Below, piece after piece: positions 8,426 to 15,186 of a DNA stretch of 64,000 nt. This stretch comes from Crossiella cryophila (GTDB taxonomy: Bacteria > Actinomycetota > Actinomycetes > Mycobacteriales > Pseudonocardiaceae): NCBI RefSeq assembly GCF_014204915.1, contig NZ_JACHMH010000001.1:7031501-7095500 (forward strand), given 5' to 3'. The position numbers were made by a program, and so were the translations under genes. The notes under the pieces were generated by a model. It made no database searches. It had not been told where the DNA came from and saw only the letters and a program-made list of their open reading frames with translations. The stretch's first letter is position 1; every line of letters starts with the position of its first letter.

Positions 8426-8453
8426 TTGACTTTGCCTAACCTGGATATTTAAT
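8426..8453 (+). promoter_or_regulatory. Candidate housekeeping promoter toward the Rrf2 gene
   Basis: TTGACT (8426-8431), 16 bases, TTTAAT (8448-8453). The -10-like element falls in the spacer of the palindrome at 8436-8464, so a protein bound there would block it. This is an AT-rich island in very GC-rich DNA. The Rrf2 start is about 125 bases downstream, so a long leader would result. Confidence 0.4.
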
Positions 8454-8464
8454 GTCCAGGTTAG
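8436..8464. promoter_or_regulatory. Palindromic operator, probably for the Rrf2 regulator
   Basis: CTAACCTGGA, a 9-base AT-rich spacer, then TCCAGGTTAG: two perfect 10-base arms, 29 bases in total. It lies between the divergent NDH-2-like and Rrf2 genes and overlaps a TTGACT/TTTAAT promoter. Rrf2-family dimers bind inverted repeats of about this size, so autoregulation plus control of the redox gene is the natural reading. Confidence 0.6.
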
Positions 8465-8578
8465 ATCCGGCAAGCGAGGGGAGCGAACATGCGGCAGATC
8501 CCGACACCTGGAGACAGGCTGGCCGGACCGTGGGCGGAGGCCACGCCGTGGTGATCGCGGACCTACACTGTGGGCGAG

Positions 8579-9046
8579 ATGAGACTGGGCAAGGGCGTCG
8601 AGTGGGCAGTGCACACGCTGCTCAACTTGAACATGGCCGAATCCGGGGCGCTGGGCACCCCGCAGCTGGCCCGCGCCCACGATCTGCCGCCCGCCTACCT
8701 GAACAAGCAGCTCCAGCTGCTGGTCAAGGCCGGGCTGCTGGTCTCATCCGTAGGGCCGCACGGCGGGTTCAGCCTGGCCAGGCCGGTCGAGGAGATCACC
8801 CTGCTCGACGTGGTGCTGGCCATCGAGGGCGACGAGCCGATGTTCCGCTGCGAGGAGATCCGCTGCCGGGGCACGATCGGCGAGCTGAGCCCTCGGCCGA
8901 CCGGGCCGTGTCAGGTGAAATCGGCCATGCGCCGGGCTGAGCGCGCCTGGCACGAGGCGCTGGCCGGCCAGAAGCTGGCCGACATCCAGGCCGAACTGGA
9001 CGAGGAGCCCGCGGTCCGCCGCATCGTCCGGTCCGCATTGGACTGA
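8579..9046 (+). CDS. Rrf2 family transcriptional regulator
   Basis: A 155-residue protein with the family's N-terminal winged helix (MRLGKGVEWAVHTLLNL, then LPPAYLNKQLQLLVKAGLL and the wing VGPHGGFSLARP) and the EITLLDVVLAIEG segment. Three cysteines, C91, C96 and C111, lie in the region where Rrf2 proteins such as IscR and NsrR hold an Fe-S cluster. Their spacing here (C-x4-C-x14-C) differs, so cluster binding is inference. The ATG at 8579 is preferred over GTG 8570 because family members begin MRL. It probably senses redox or nitrosative stress through the cysteines and acts at the 8436-8464 palindrome. Confidence 0.85.
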   Translation: MRLGKGVEWAVHTLLNLNMAESGALGTPQLARAHDLPPAYLNKQLQLLVKAGLLVSSVGPHGGFSLARPVEEITLLDVVLAIEGDEPMFRCEEIRCRGTIGELSPRPTGPCQVKSAMRRAERAWHEALAGQKLADIQAELDEEPAVRRIVRSALD

Positions 9047-9158
9047 TCCGTCCACAAAGGACGTTCCCGTACCGACTGCCGTTCCGGCCCGCGCTGAGCG
9101 ATTGCCGGAAAGCGCTGTCCTACTTTGTCCTGCCCCAAAAACCCAAGGTGGAACAACG

Positions 9159-9593
9159 ATGAGCACCGACCACTCGCACTCGATGCCCGGCCTCGGCTCG
9201 CCAGCAGCCCAGCCGGTGATCGAGGTCCTCGACACCGTGCCCGGCCCACCGCCGATCCCGGCTGGCGCCCAGGCGATGGCGCTGCGGATCACCCTGCCCC
9301 CTGGCAGCCCAGGCGCTCCCCCGCACCGCCACTCCGGCCCCGCCTACGGCTACGTGGTCCAGGGCGAGATCATCTTCGAGCTGGAGGGCGAGCCGGAGCG
9401 GATCATCCGGGCGGGCGAGGCGTTCTGGGAGCCCGGCGGCGACGTGATCCACTACCGCGGCGCGAACAACCTGGCCGACACCGAGACCGTGTTCGCGGTG
9501 ACCCTGTTCAGTGCGCCGGGCCAGCCCATCCTCACCCTGGTCAGCCCAGAGGAACTGGCCCAGCGCGAGCATCTCCGGGCGCCCCGGCCCTGA
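9159..9593 (+). CDS. Cupin-domain protein
   Basis: A 144-residue single-domain cupin. Motif 1 appears as PHRHSGPAYGYVVQGEI with the metal-binding His pair, and motif 2 as GDVIHYRGANN. Such small cupins bind a metal and act as dioxygenases, isomerases or sensors; no specific substrate can be read. The ATG at 9159 has AAGGTGGA upstream. It follows the Rrf2 gene by 112 bases and precedes a long hairpin and sigJ, so it belongs to the redox block. It may be part of the Rrf2 transcript. Confidence 0.8.
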   Translation: MSTDHSHSMPGLGSPAAQPVIEVLDTVPGPPPIPAGAQAMALRITLPPGSPGAPPHRHSGPAYGYVVQGEIIFELEGEPERIIRAGEAFWEPGGDVIHYRGANNLADTETVFAVTLFSAPGQPILTLVSPEELAQREHLRAPRP

Positions 9594-9605
9594 TCTCCCC
9601 CAGCT

Positions 9606-9666
9606 GATGCCGGGGGCGCGGAACCACCCGTGGGTGCGCGCCTTCCGGTTCCGTACCCCCGGCATC
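9606..9666. terminator. Long hairpin between cupin and sigJ genes
   Basis: Outer arms GATGCCGGGGG (9606-9616) and CCCCCGGCATC (9656-9666), a 2x2 internal loop, and inner arms CGGAACC (9619-9625) and GGTTCCG (9647-9653). That gives 18 paired bases. It starts 13 bases after the cupin stop, so it probably ends that transcript. No T-run follows on the plus strand. Confidence 0.5.
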
Positions 9667-9773
9667 ACCCCTTCGAGGCACTGATCGACAACGCCCCGCG
9701 AGTAGGATCGAGGTGAGTGGTGTTCTGGACCACGCAGGTGCCGCCGGCACGTGAGCGGGAGGACGTCGCACCC

Positions 9774-10685
9774 ATGTCGGAGACCGCGAACGCGGACCTC
9801 GACCAGGCGTCCGCGGTGTTCAACGAGGTGCGCCCGCGGTTGTTCGGCATCGCCTACCGGATGCTGGGCAGTGCCCAGGACGCCGAGGACCTGGTGCAGG
9901 AGGTCTGGCTGCGCTGGCAGACCTGCGATCGCGCGGCGGTGCTCAACCCCGGCGCCTACCTGGCCACCGCGACCACCCGGCTGGCCATCAACGCCGGTCG
10001 CAGCGCCAAGACCCGGCACGAGTACTACCCCGGCCAGTGGCTGCCCGAGCCGGTCGACACCACCGCCGACCCGCAACTGGGCGCCGAACAGGATTCCGCG
10101 CTGGAACTCGCCGTCCTGCTGCTGCTGGAGAAACTCACCCCCACCCAGCGGGCCGCCTACGTGCTGCGCGAGGCATTCGGCTATCCCTACCCGCTGATCG
10201 CCGAGATCATCCAGGCCACCGAGACCTCGGCCCGCCAACTCGTGAGCCGGGCCCGCCGCCAGCTCGCGGAGGAACGGCGCACGCCCGCCACCGTGCCGGA
10301 ACAACGCCGTCTGCTCACCGCGTTCGTGGCCGCCGCCCGCGAGGGCGATCTGCTTGCCCTGGAAGAACTCTTCGCCGCCGACGTGGTCAGCTACTCCGAC
10401 GGCGGCGGGGTGGCCCGCGCGGCCCGCGTCCCGGTGCGCACCGCGAGGACGGTGGCCAAGTTCGTGCGTGCCTTCCACACCCGGTTCTGGGTCGGGGTGG
10501 AGGTCGAGTGGGTCCCGGCCAACGGGCACACCGGGGCGGTGTTGCGGCGGGACGGCGAGGTGTTCGCGATGATCACCGTGACGGCCTCGGCCGAGGGCAT
10601 CCACGAGATCCACTGGATGCTCAATCCCGGCAAGCTCACCGGGTACGGGGCTGTTCGTCCGTCCGTTGTGGACGGTCACGGCTGA
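9774..10685 (+). CDS. sigJ: ECF41-family sigma factor SigJ
   Basis: A 303-residue sigma-70 family protein. Region 2 is FNEVRPRLFGIAYRMLGSAQDAEDLVQEVWLRW (residues 16-48) and region 4 lies around LTPTQRAAYVLREAFGYPY (121-139). A SnoaL-like C-terminal extension contains DGGG (209-212) and NPGKL (284-288). These are the two marker motifs of the ECF41 group (usually DGGGR and NPDKL), whose fused domain both activates and restrains the sigma factor in place of a separate anti-sigma protein. The ATG at 9774 starts at the usual family position; an upstream GTG lacks support. Two matching promoters (TGTCACA-N16-CGTC) stand upstream of the SDR and NDH-2-like genes within 3 kb. The 3' end overlaps the convergent MEDS gene by 50 bases. 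Confidence 0.9.
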   Translation: MSETANADLDQASAVFNEVRPRLFGIAYRMLGSAQDAEDLVQEVWLRWQTCDRAAVLNPGAYLATATTRLAINAGRSAKTRHEYYPGQWLPEPVDTTADPQLGAEQDSALELAVLLLLEKLTPTQRAAYVLREAFGYPYPLIAEIIQATETSARQLVSRARRQLAEERRTPATVPEQRRLLTAFVAAAREGDLLALEELFAADVVSYSDGGGVARAARVPVRTARTVAKFVRAFHTRFWVGVEVEWVPANGHTGAVLRRDGEVFAMITVTASAEGIHEIHWMLNPGKLTGYGAVRPSVVDGHG

Positions 10686-11598
10686 GGCGGAGCAGCACGC
10701 GCAGGGTGCTGCCAGCCGGACCGGTGTGCAGGCGGACCAGGTCGGCCAGGTCGTTGATCAGCCACAGGCCGCGCCCGGAGTGACCGGCCGGGTCGGGTGG
10801 CAGGCGCCCGGCCAGCGGGTCAGCGAGGTGGCCGCCATCGCTGGACTGGCAGAGCAGGTGACCATCGGCCGACCACAGGGCCAGTCGCGCGGTGCCGTCG
10901 GCGTGCCGGAGGGCGTTGGTGATGAGTTCGGTGGCGATGAGTTCCAGCTCCGGCACCCGGTTGGCGGCCAGGCCGAGGCGCTCGGCCTGCTCGACGACGA
11001 AGCGGCGGGCCGCGTGCAACTGGGTGACCGCGGTGATGGTGAGCACGGCGGCGCCCGCGGGTTCGGGCAGTGGTTCGTTGTAGCGGGCGAGCATGTCATC
11101 GGGGGCGTAGTCCGGACTGGGCACGGGCCGTCCGGACTGCCACAGCACCGGGTGGGTGGCACGGGCGTCCGCGAGCACCCGGGTGGGCAGCCGGGAGGAG
11201 TTGTAGGGGCACAGGATGGTCAGGTCGCGTTCGGCGAAGGCCAGGTTGATCAGTGCCTCGTGCTGGACGCAGGCCGGGTACTCGGCCTCGCTGCGTCCGG
11301 CCCAGATCGGCTCGCCGACGATCCGCGCCGGCTTGCCCGCGTGCCGGTCGGCGAACTGGCTCAGCACCTGGGGGATGATCCGCCCGGGGTTGCGGCCGGC
11401 CTCGGTCATGTCCAGCAGGAAGACCTCGCGGGCGAGTGGGCCCAGGGCCGCGCGCAGCACGGTGAGGCGGTCGCCGGGGACGGCCGCGGCCACCGGGAGG
11501 CCCAGGTGCAGCCCTTCGGCGAGGAACGGGACCAGGGCGGCGCGGTACTCGTGGTCGTCCCGGTAGAACACCGCGGGGTGGGTGAAGGGGCTGGTCAT
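10636..11598 (-). CDS. MEDS-domain / HATPase sensor-regulator (anti-sigma-type)
   Basis: A 320-residue protein. Residues 1-170 match the MEDS sensory domain (THPAVFYRDDHEYRAALVPFL, then LTILCPYN and the HPVLWQSG region). Residues about 200-305 form an RsbW-like HATPase_c domain (ELELIATELITNALRHADG as N-box, GRGLWLINDLADL as G-box). Proteins of this pair act as anti-sigma kinases or phosphatase-switch components in actinobacteria. The start at ATG 11598 has GGAGGCCGG before it. The last 50 bases are antisense to the sigJ 3' end. Position suggests a link with SigJ, but ECF41 factors do not normally need a separate anti-sigma factor, so the target is open. Confidence 0.82.
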   Translation of the reverse strand: MTSPFTHPAVFYRDDHEYRAALVPFLAEGLHLGLPVAAAVPGDRLTVLRAALGPLAREVFLLDMTEAGRNPGRIIPQVLSQFADRHAGKPARIVGEPIWAGRSEAEYPACVQHEALINLAFAERDLTILCPYNSSRLPTRVLADARATHPVLWQSGRPVPSPDYAPDDMLARYNEPLPEPAGAAVLTITAVTQLHAARRFVVEQAERLGLAANRVPELELIATELITNALRHADGTARLALWSADGHLLCQSSDGGHLADPLAGRLPPDPAGHSGRGLWLINDLADLVRLHTGPAGSTLRVLLRLSRDRPQRTDEQPRTR

Positions 11599-11738
11599 CC
11601 GGCCTCCTCCGCCCTGGGCTGAGCCCTTCCTACCTGAGCGGGAACCACCGTGTCCACTGAGATCGCCGGTCCGGGTCACGTGTAGACCGGCGCGGGCCGG
11701 GTACACCGGGGTCGACCACGCCAACTCAAGGAGATGCC

Positions 11739-12299
11739 GTGACGACCATCGAGAAGTCCGTGGACGTGGCGGTGCCGGTGAGCACCGCCTACAACCAGTG
11801 GACCCAGTTCGAGACCTTCCCGCGCTTCATGGAAGGCGTTGAGCGCATCACCCAGCTGACCCCCACCCGCACGCACTGGCAGACGAAGATCGGCGGAGTG
11901 GAGCGGGAATTCGACGCCGAAGTGACCGAACAGCACCAGGACGAGCGAATCGCTTGGTCCACAGTGGACGGTCCGCCGCATGGCGGGGTGGTCACCTTCC
12001 ACCGGCTGGACGCGCACAGCACCCGGGTGCACCTGCAGATGGAGTACCACCCCGAGACGCTGACCGAGAAGGCAGGCGCGGCGCTCGGCGTGGTGCAGCA
12101 CCGGGTGACCGGCGATCTGGCTCGCTTCAAGGAGTTCATCGAGAACCGGGGCGCGGAGACCGGGGCCTGGGAGGGAGACGTGCCGCGTCCCCCTCAGGTC
12201 GGTGAGACCGGGCAGCACGGCGGGACCGCGCCGCGGCCGGAGGTCCCGGGTCCGACCGGGACGCCCAAGCCGGGCGATCCGCCGCAGTACCGCCGGTAG
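11739..12299 (+). CDS. SRPBCC (polyketide cyclase/START-like) family protein
   Basis: A 186-residue protein with a START-like N-terminal domain: TIEKSVDVAVPVSTAYNQWTQFETFP, FMEGVERITQL, then VTFHRLDAHSTRVHLQMEY. A Pro/Gly-rich disordered tail starts near residue 148. Such domains bind hydrophobic ligands. Many actinobacterial copies sit in stress loci and are annotated as cyclase/dehydrase without a known reaction. The start is GTG 11739 with AAGGAGA seven bases upstream. A strong hairpin follows the stop. Confidence 0.8.
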   Translation: MTTIEKSVDVAVPVSTAYNQWTQFETFPRFMEGVERITQLTPTRTHWQTKIGGVEREFDAEVTEQHQDERIAWSTVDGPPHGGVVTFHRLDAHSTRVHLQMEYHPETLTEKAGAALGVVQHRVTGDLARFKEFIENRGAETGAWEGDVPRPPQVGETGQHGGTAPRPEVPGPTGTPKPGDPPQYRR

Positions 12300-12306
12300 G
12301 ACAGCA

Positions 12307-12344
12307 CCGGAGGCCCCGGCACCTGAGCGTGCCGGGGCCTCCGG
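12307..12344. terminator. Perfect 16-bp stem-loop terminator
   Basis: CCGGAGGCCCCGGCAC, loop CTGAGC, then the exact complement through 12344. It begins eight bases after the SRPBCC stop. This is a GC-rich terminator without a strong T-run, typical of actinomycetes. Confidence 0.7.
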
Positions 12345-12392
12345 CTTGGCCGGGCCAGGTGTGGGCTCACCCTGGTGGGGTAACCGGTGGCC

Positions 12393-12653
12393 ATGGAACA
12401 GTCTGGCGCGCAGCGGCCCGAGGTCACCATCACGCCGTGTGCGGACGGTCCGCTGCTGGTACGCGGAGCGGTGGAGCTGCGCACCCAGGACGGTGAGCTG
12501 ATCGACCCCGGCCGGGCCACCATCGCGTTGTGCCGGTGCGGCCGCTCGGCGATCAAGCCCTTCTGCGACGGCAGTCACAAGGTGGCCGGGTTCCGCGCGC
12601 CCAGCGGCCCGCTCCGCGACCCGCTGCGGCCGGAGCCGGACAGCGCCGGGTAA
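12393..12653 (+). CDS. CDGSH-type [2Fe-2S] protein
   Basis: An 86-residue protein containing CRCGRSAIKPFCDGSH (about residues 47-62). This is the complete CDGSH signature with three Cys and one His ligand for a redox-active [2Fe-2S] cluster. It is probably a small electron or cluster carrier in the cytoplasm. A GTG two codons upstream is an alternative start. The stop abuts the stop of the convergent haem-oxygenase-like gene with no spacer. The two families are frequent neighbours in actinomycetes, which suggests joint function in iron/redox metabolism. Confidence 0.9.
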   Translation: MEQSGAQRPEVTITPCADGPLLVRGAVELRTQDGELIDPGRATIALCRCGRSAIKPFCDGSHKVAGFRAPSGPLRDPLRPEPDSAG

Positions 12654-13679
12654 TCAGGCGACCGCCGGGGCCGGGGTGGCCCGCAGCGAGGACTCACCGC
12701 GCTCCCATCGGGTGAGCAGGTGGGCGGCCATCAGGTTGTCCACCGCGAGCGCGCAGGCCGCGCCGAAGAGGATGCCCTCGACGGCATCCGGGTGGTCCTG
12801 GGCGTAACCACCGCACAGTTCGTAGGCGGCGATCTGCTCGTGCACGGCGTCGGCCTCGACGTGCTCGTCGTAGAAGCGGGTGGTCCCGGCGTCGTGGCCG
12901 AGGCGGCGCAGGCCGTTGCCATAGCGGCGGTTGGGCAGCGAGGAGGTCATCTCCAGCACCGCCAGGTGGCCCAGCAGGGCCGGAGTCCACTGCCGCCGCA
13001 ACCCGAACAGGGACATCGTGTTGCTCACCGCCAGCGTCACCCCCGGCACCCGGTCGAGGAAGGCGCCGTAGGCGTCGTCCAGGCCCAGACCGCGCATCAT
13101 GGTCCGGAACAGCTCGGAGTGCATCAGCTCGAACCGGCCGCCGCCGTACTCATCGGACTGGATCTCCACCAGCGCCGCCTTGGCCCGGCCGCCGATGCGC
13201 GGGATGGCCCAGCTGTGCGGGTCGGCCTCCTTGAGGTGGTAGATCGAGCGGTGCGCGACGAACTCGCCGAACTGCTCGGGCGATGCCTGGCGTTGCAGGT
13301 AGGGCGCGAGCGCGGGCCCGTCATCAGCCTCGATCAGCTCCTTGAGCGCGCCGGGCAGCACCTCGGGCGGCACCGCGGAGATGGGTGCGACGAGTCCGCG
13401 CAGGGCGGGCACGAACCGGTCCTCCAGGGTGCGGCGCAGGGCCAGCAGGGACGGTTCGGACTCCCAGGCGTGGTCGACCTCGGCGAAGCCGCGGTAGCTC
13501 AGCTCGTAGCAGATCCACAGGCTCAGCTGCAGGTCGTCGTCGTGCAGCACCGACTCAGGGGTGCCGGGCCGGGCCTGGTTCGCGAGTTCGGCCAGCGCGG
13601 CCGGCAGCGGTCGCGGTGGCTGGGTGAGCTGGGTGAGCAGGGCCGCGCTGATCGGACCACGGGGCTTGGGTGTGCGCAC
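12654..13679 (-). CDS. Iron-containing redox enzyme (haem-oxygenase-like diiron family)
   Basis: A 341-residue all-helical protein matching the Haem_oxygenas_2/HDO family. Acidic and histidine helix motifs that could form a diiron site are visible: QSDEYGGG, MHSELF and YDEHVEADAVHEQI. Family members bind a labile diiron centre and activate O2 for diverse oxidations. The start is GTG 13679, preceded by AAAGGA eight bases away; the longer in-frame extension has no such site. It is convergent with the CDGSH gene, a plausible electron donor. Confidence 0.82.
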   Translation of the reverse strand: MRTPKPRGPISAALLTQLTQPPRPLPAALAELANQARPGTPESVLHDDDLQLSLWICYELSYRGFAEVDHAWESEPSLLALRRTLEDRFVPALRGLVAPISAVPPEVLPGALKELIEADDGPALAPYLQRQASPEQFGEFVAHRSIYHLKEADPHSWAIPRIGGRAKAALVEIQSDEYGGGRFELMHSELFRTMMRGLGLDDAYGAFLDRVPGVTLAVSNTMSLFGLRRQWTPALLGHLAVLEMTSSLPNRRYGNGLRRLGHDAGTTRFYDEHVEADAVHEQIAAYELCGGYAQDHPDAVEGILFGAACALAVDNLMAAHLLTRWERGESSLRATPAPAVA

Positions 13680-13924
13680 GGCTGGTGTCCTTTCTGGACT
13701 GACCAAGACCTCATAGGAGCTACCCGGCCACGGCAGGCGGCACACCTCGGCCGGGGTAGGTCACAGTGCGCGTCGCGCGCCACACCGGTCCCGCCCGCCG
13801 CCCGAGCCCGCTCCTGCACCTGTTCTGTACCCCGGCCCCCTCGGGTGCAGCCGCGCGCCAAGTCCGCCGCCAGCCCCGCGCACTACCGTGACGCCCACTC
13901 GCTCGTACGCACCGGAGGTGTCCC

Positions 13925-15061
13925 GTGGGCGCTGTGCCCGTGAGCCCGGCCCAGGCAGCGGCGGCGCGGCAGACCAGGTTGCCCTCACTGACCGGGATGC
14001 GGTTCGTGGCGGCGGTCATGGTCTTCGCCACGCACGGGATCTTCGTGAACGTGCTGGCCGACGAGGCGGTGCTGGCCGGGTACCGGGCGGTGGCGATCAA
14101 CCTGGGTTCGGTGGGGGTGTCCTTCTTCTTCATCCTCAGCGGGTTCGTGCTCACCTACGCCGCACCGCCGGGAGACCCGCTGAAGCGGTTCTGGCGCAGA
14201 CGGTTCTTCAAGATCTACCCCAACCACGTGCTGCTGTTCGGGGTGACCGCGTTGCTGGCCGGACTGCCCGCGCTGTGGCTGTGGCTGCCGAATTTGTTGC
14301 TGCTGCACGGCTGGTGGCCGAACTACCAGCTGATGACCAGCATGAACGCGGTGAGCTGGACGCTGTCCTGCGAGATGTTCTTCTACGCCATGTTCCCGTT
14401 GCTGCACCACTGGATCCGCCGCATCCGGCCGGACAACCTGGGGCGCTGGACGGGTGGGGTGATCGCGGTGACCATCGCCATCCCACTGCTGTCGCACTTC
14501 GTCATCCCGGTGGGGCCCAAGCCGATCGCGAGCACCGAGATCGGCTTGTACGAGCTGTGGTTCTCCACCCACTTCCCGCCCACCCGCGCACTGGAGTTCC
14601 TGCTCGGCATGCTGTGCGCGCGGATGTTGCTGCTGGGCCTGGCCCCGCGGATCGGGATGGGCGCCTCGACCGCGGTGCTGCTGGCCTGTTACGTGCCGAG
14701 CCTGTGGCTGCCGCCGGTGTTCACCCAGGTGGCGATGTGGACCATTCCGCTCGCCTTGCTGACCACCGCGCTGGCCAGGGCGGATGTGGAGGGGTCGTTC
14801 TCGCCGTTGCGGGGTCGGACGCTGGTGTTCCTCGGCGACACCACCTACGCGTTCTACCTGACACACGCGATGATCCTGGGCACGGTGACCTACAGCGTGC
14901 AGCGGTTCGCCGGGCCGGGCTCGGTCGGGCTCGGGGTGCTGGTGTTGCTGGGGTGCTTCGTGCTGGCGATGGGGGTGGCGGCGTTGTTGTTCGTGGGGTG
15001 GGAGCGGCCGATCATGCGGCGGTTCAGCCGGCCGGGGGTGGCGGTGGCGCGGAAGCGGTGA
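13925..15061 (+). CDS. Acyltransferase family 3 (OafA/YrhL-like) membrane protein
   Basis: A 378-residue polytopic protein with about ten membrane segments. The family entry motif is LPSLTGMRFVAAVMVFATHG with catalytic-type His37, followed by GSVGVSFFFILSGFVLTY and later LGDTTYAFYLTHAMI. It transfers an acyl group to an extracytoplasmic sugar, cell-wall or antibiotic acceptor. The start is GTG 13925 with GGAGG seven bases upstream. It stands alone between divergent and unrelated genes; the acceptor is unknown. The 13680-13924 spacer holds a widely spaced inverted repeat but no clear promoter. Confidence 0.85.
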   Translation: MGAVPVSPAQAAAARQTRLPSLTGMRFVAAVMVFATHGIFVNVLADEAVLAGYRAVAINLGSVGVSFFFILSGFVLTYAAPPGDPLKRFWRRRFFKIYPNHVLLFGVTALLAGLPALWLWLPNLLLLHGWWPNYQLMTSMNAVSWTLSCEMFFYAMFPLLHHWIRRIRPDNLGRWTGGVIAVTIAIPLLSHFVIPVGPKPIASTEIGLYELWFSTHFPPTRALEFLLGMLCARMLLLGLAPRIGMGASTAVLLACYVPSLWLPPVFTQVAMWTIPLALLTTALARADVEGSFSPLRGRTLVFLGDTTYAFYLTHAMILGTVTYSVQRFAGPGSVGLGVLVLLGCFVLAMGVAALLFVGWERPIMRRFSRPGVAVARKR

Positions 15062-15186
15062 GCGGACGGCCTGTTTCGTCACGCTCGGCCAGCGGACGAT
15101 CACCGATCCTGGAGCTAGATCAGACTTTTCTTTGCAGGTCAGGGCCGTGGTAGCGCTCTCATCCAGGGCTGTGAATACTCCCGGGA

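Noticed and set aside
13749-13837. Inverted repeat GGCCGGGGTA ... TACCCCGGCC as a control site
   Set aside because: The arms are 69 bases apart and GC-rich; no promoter or gene relation that would make it more than chance.
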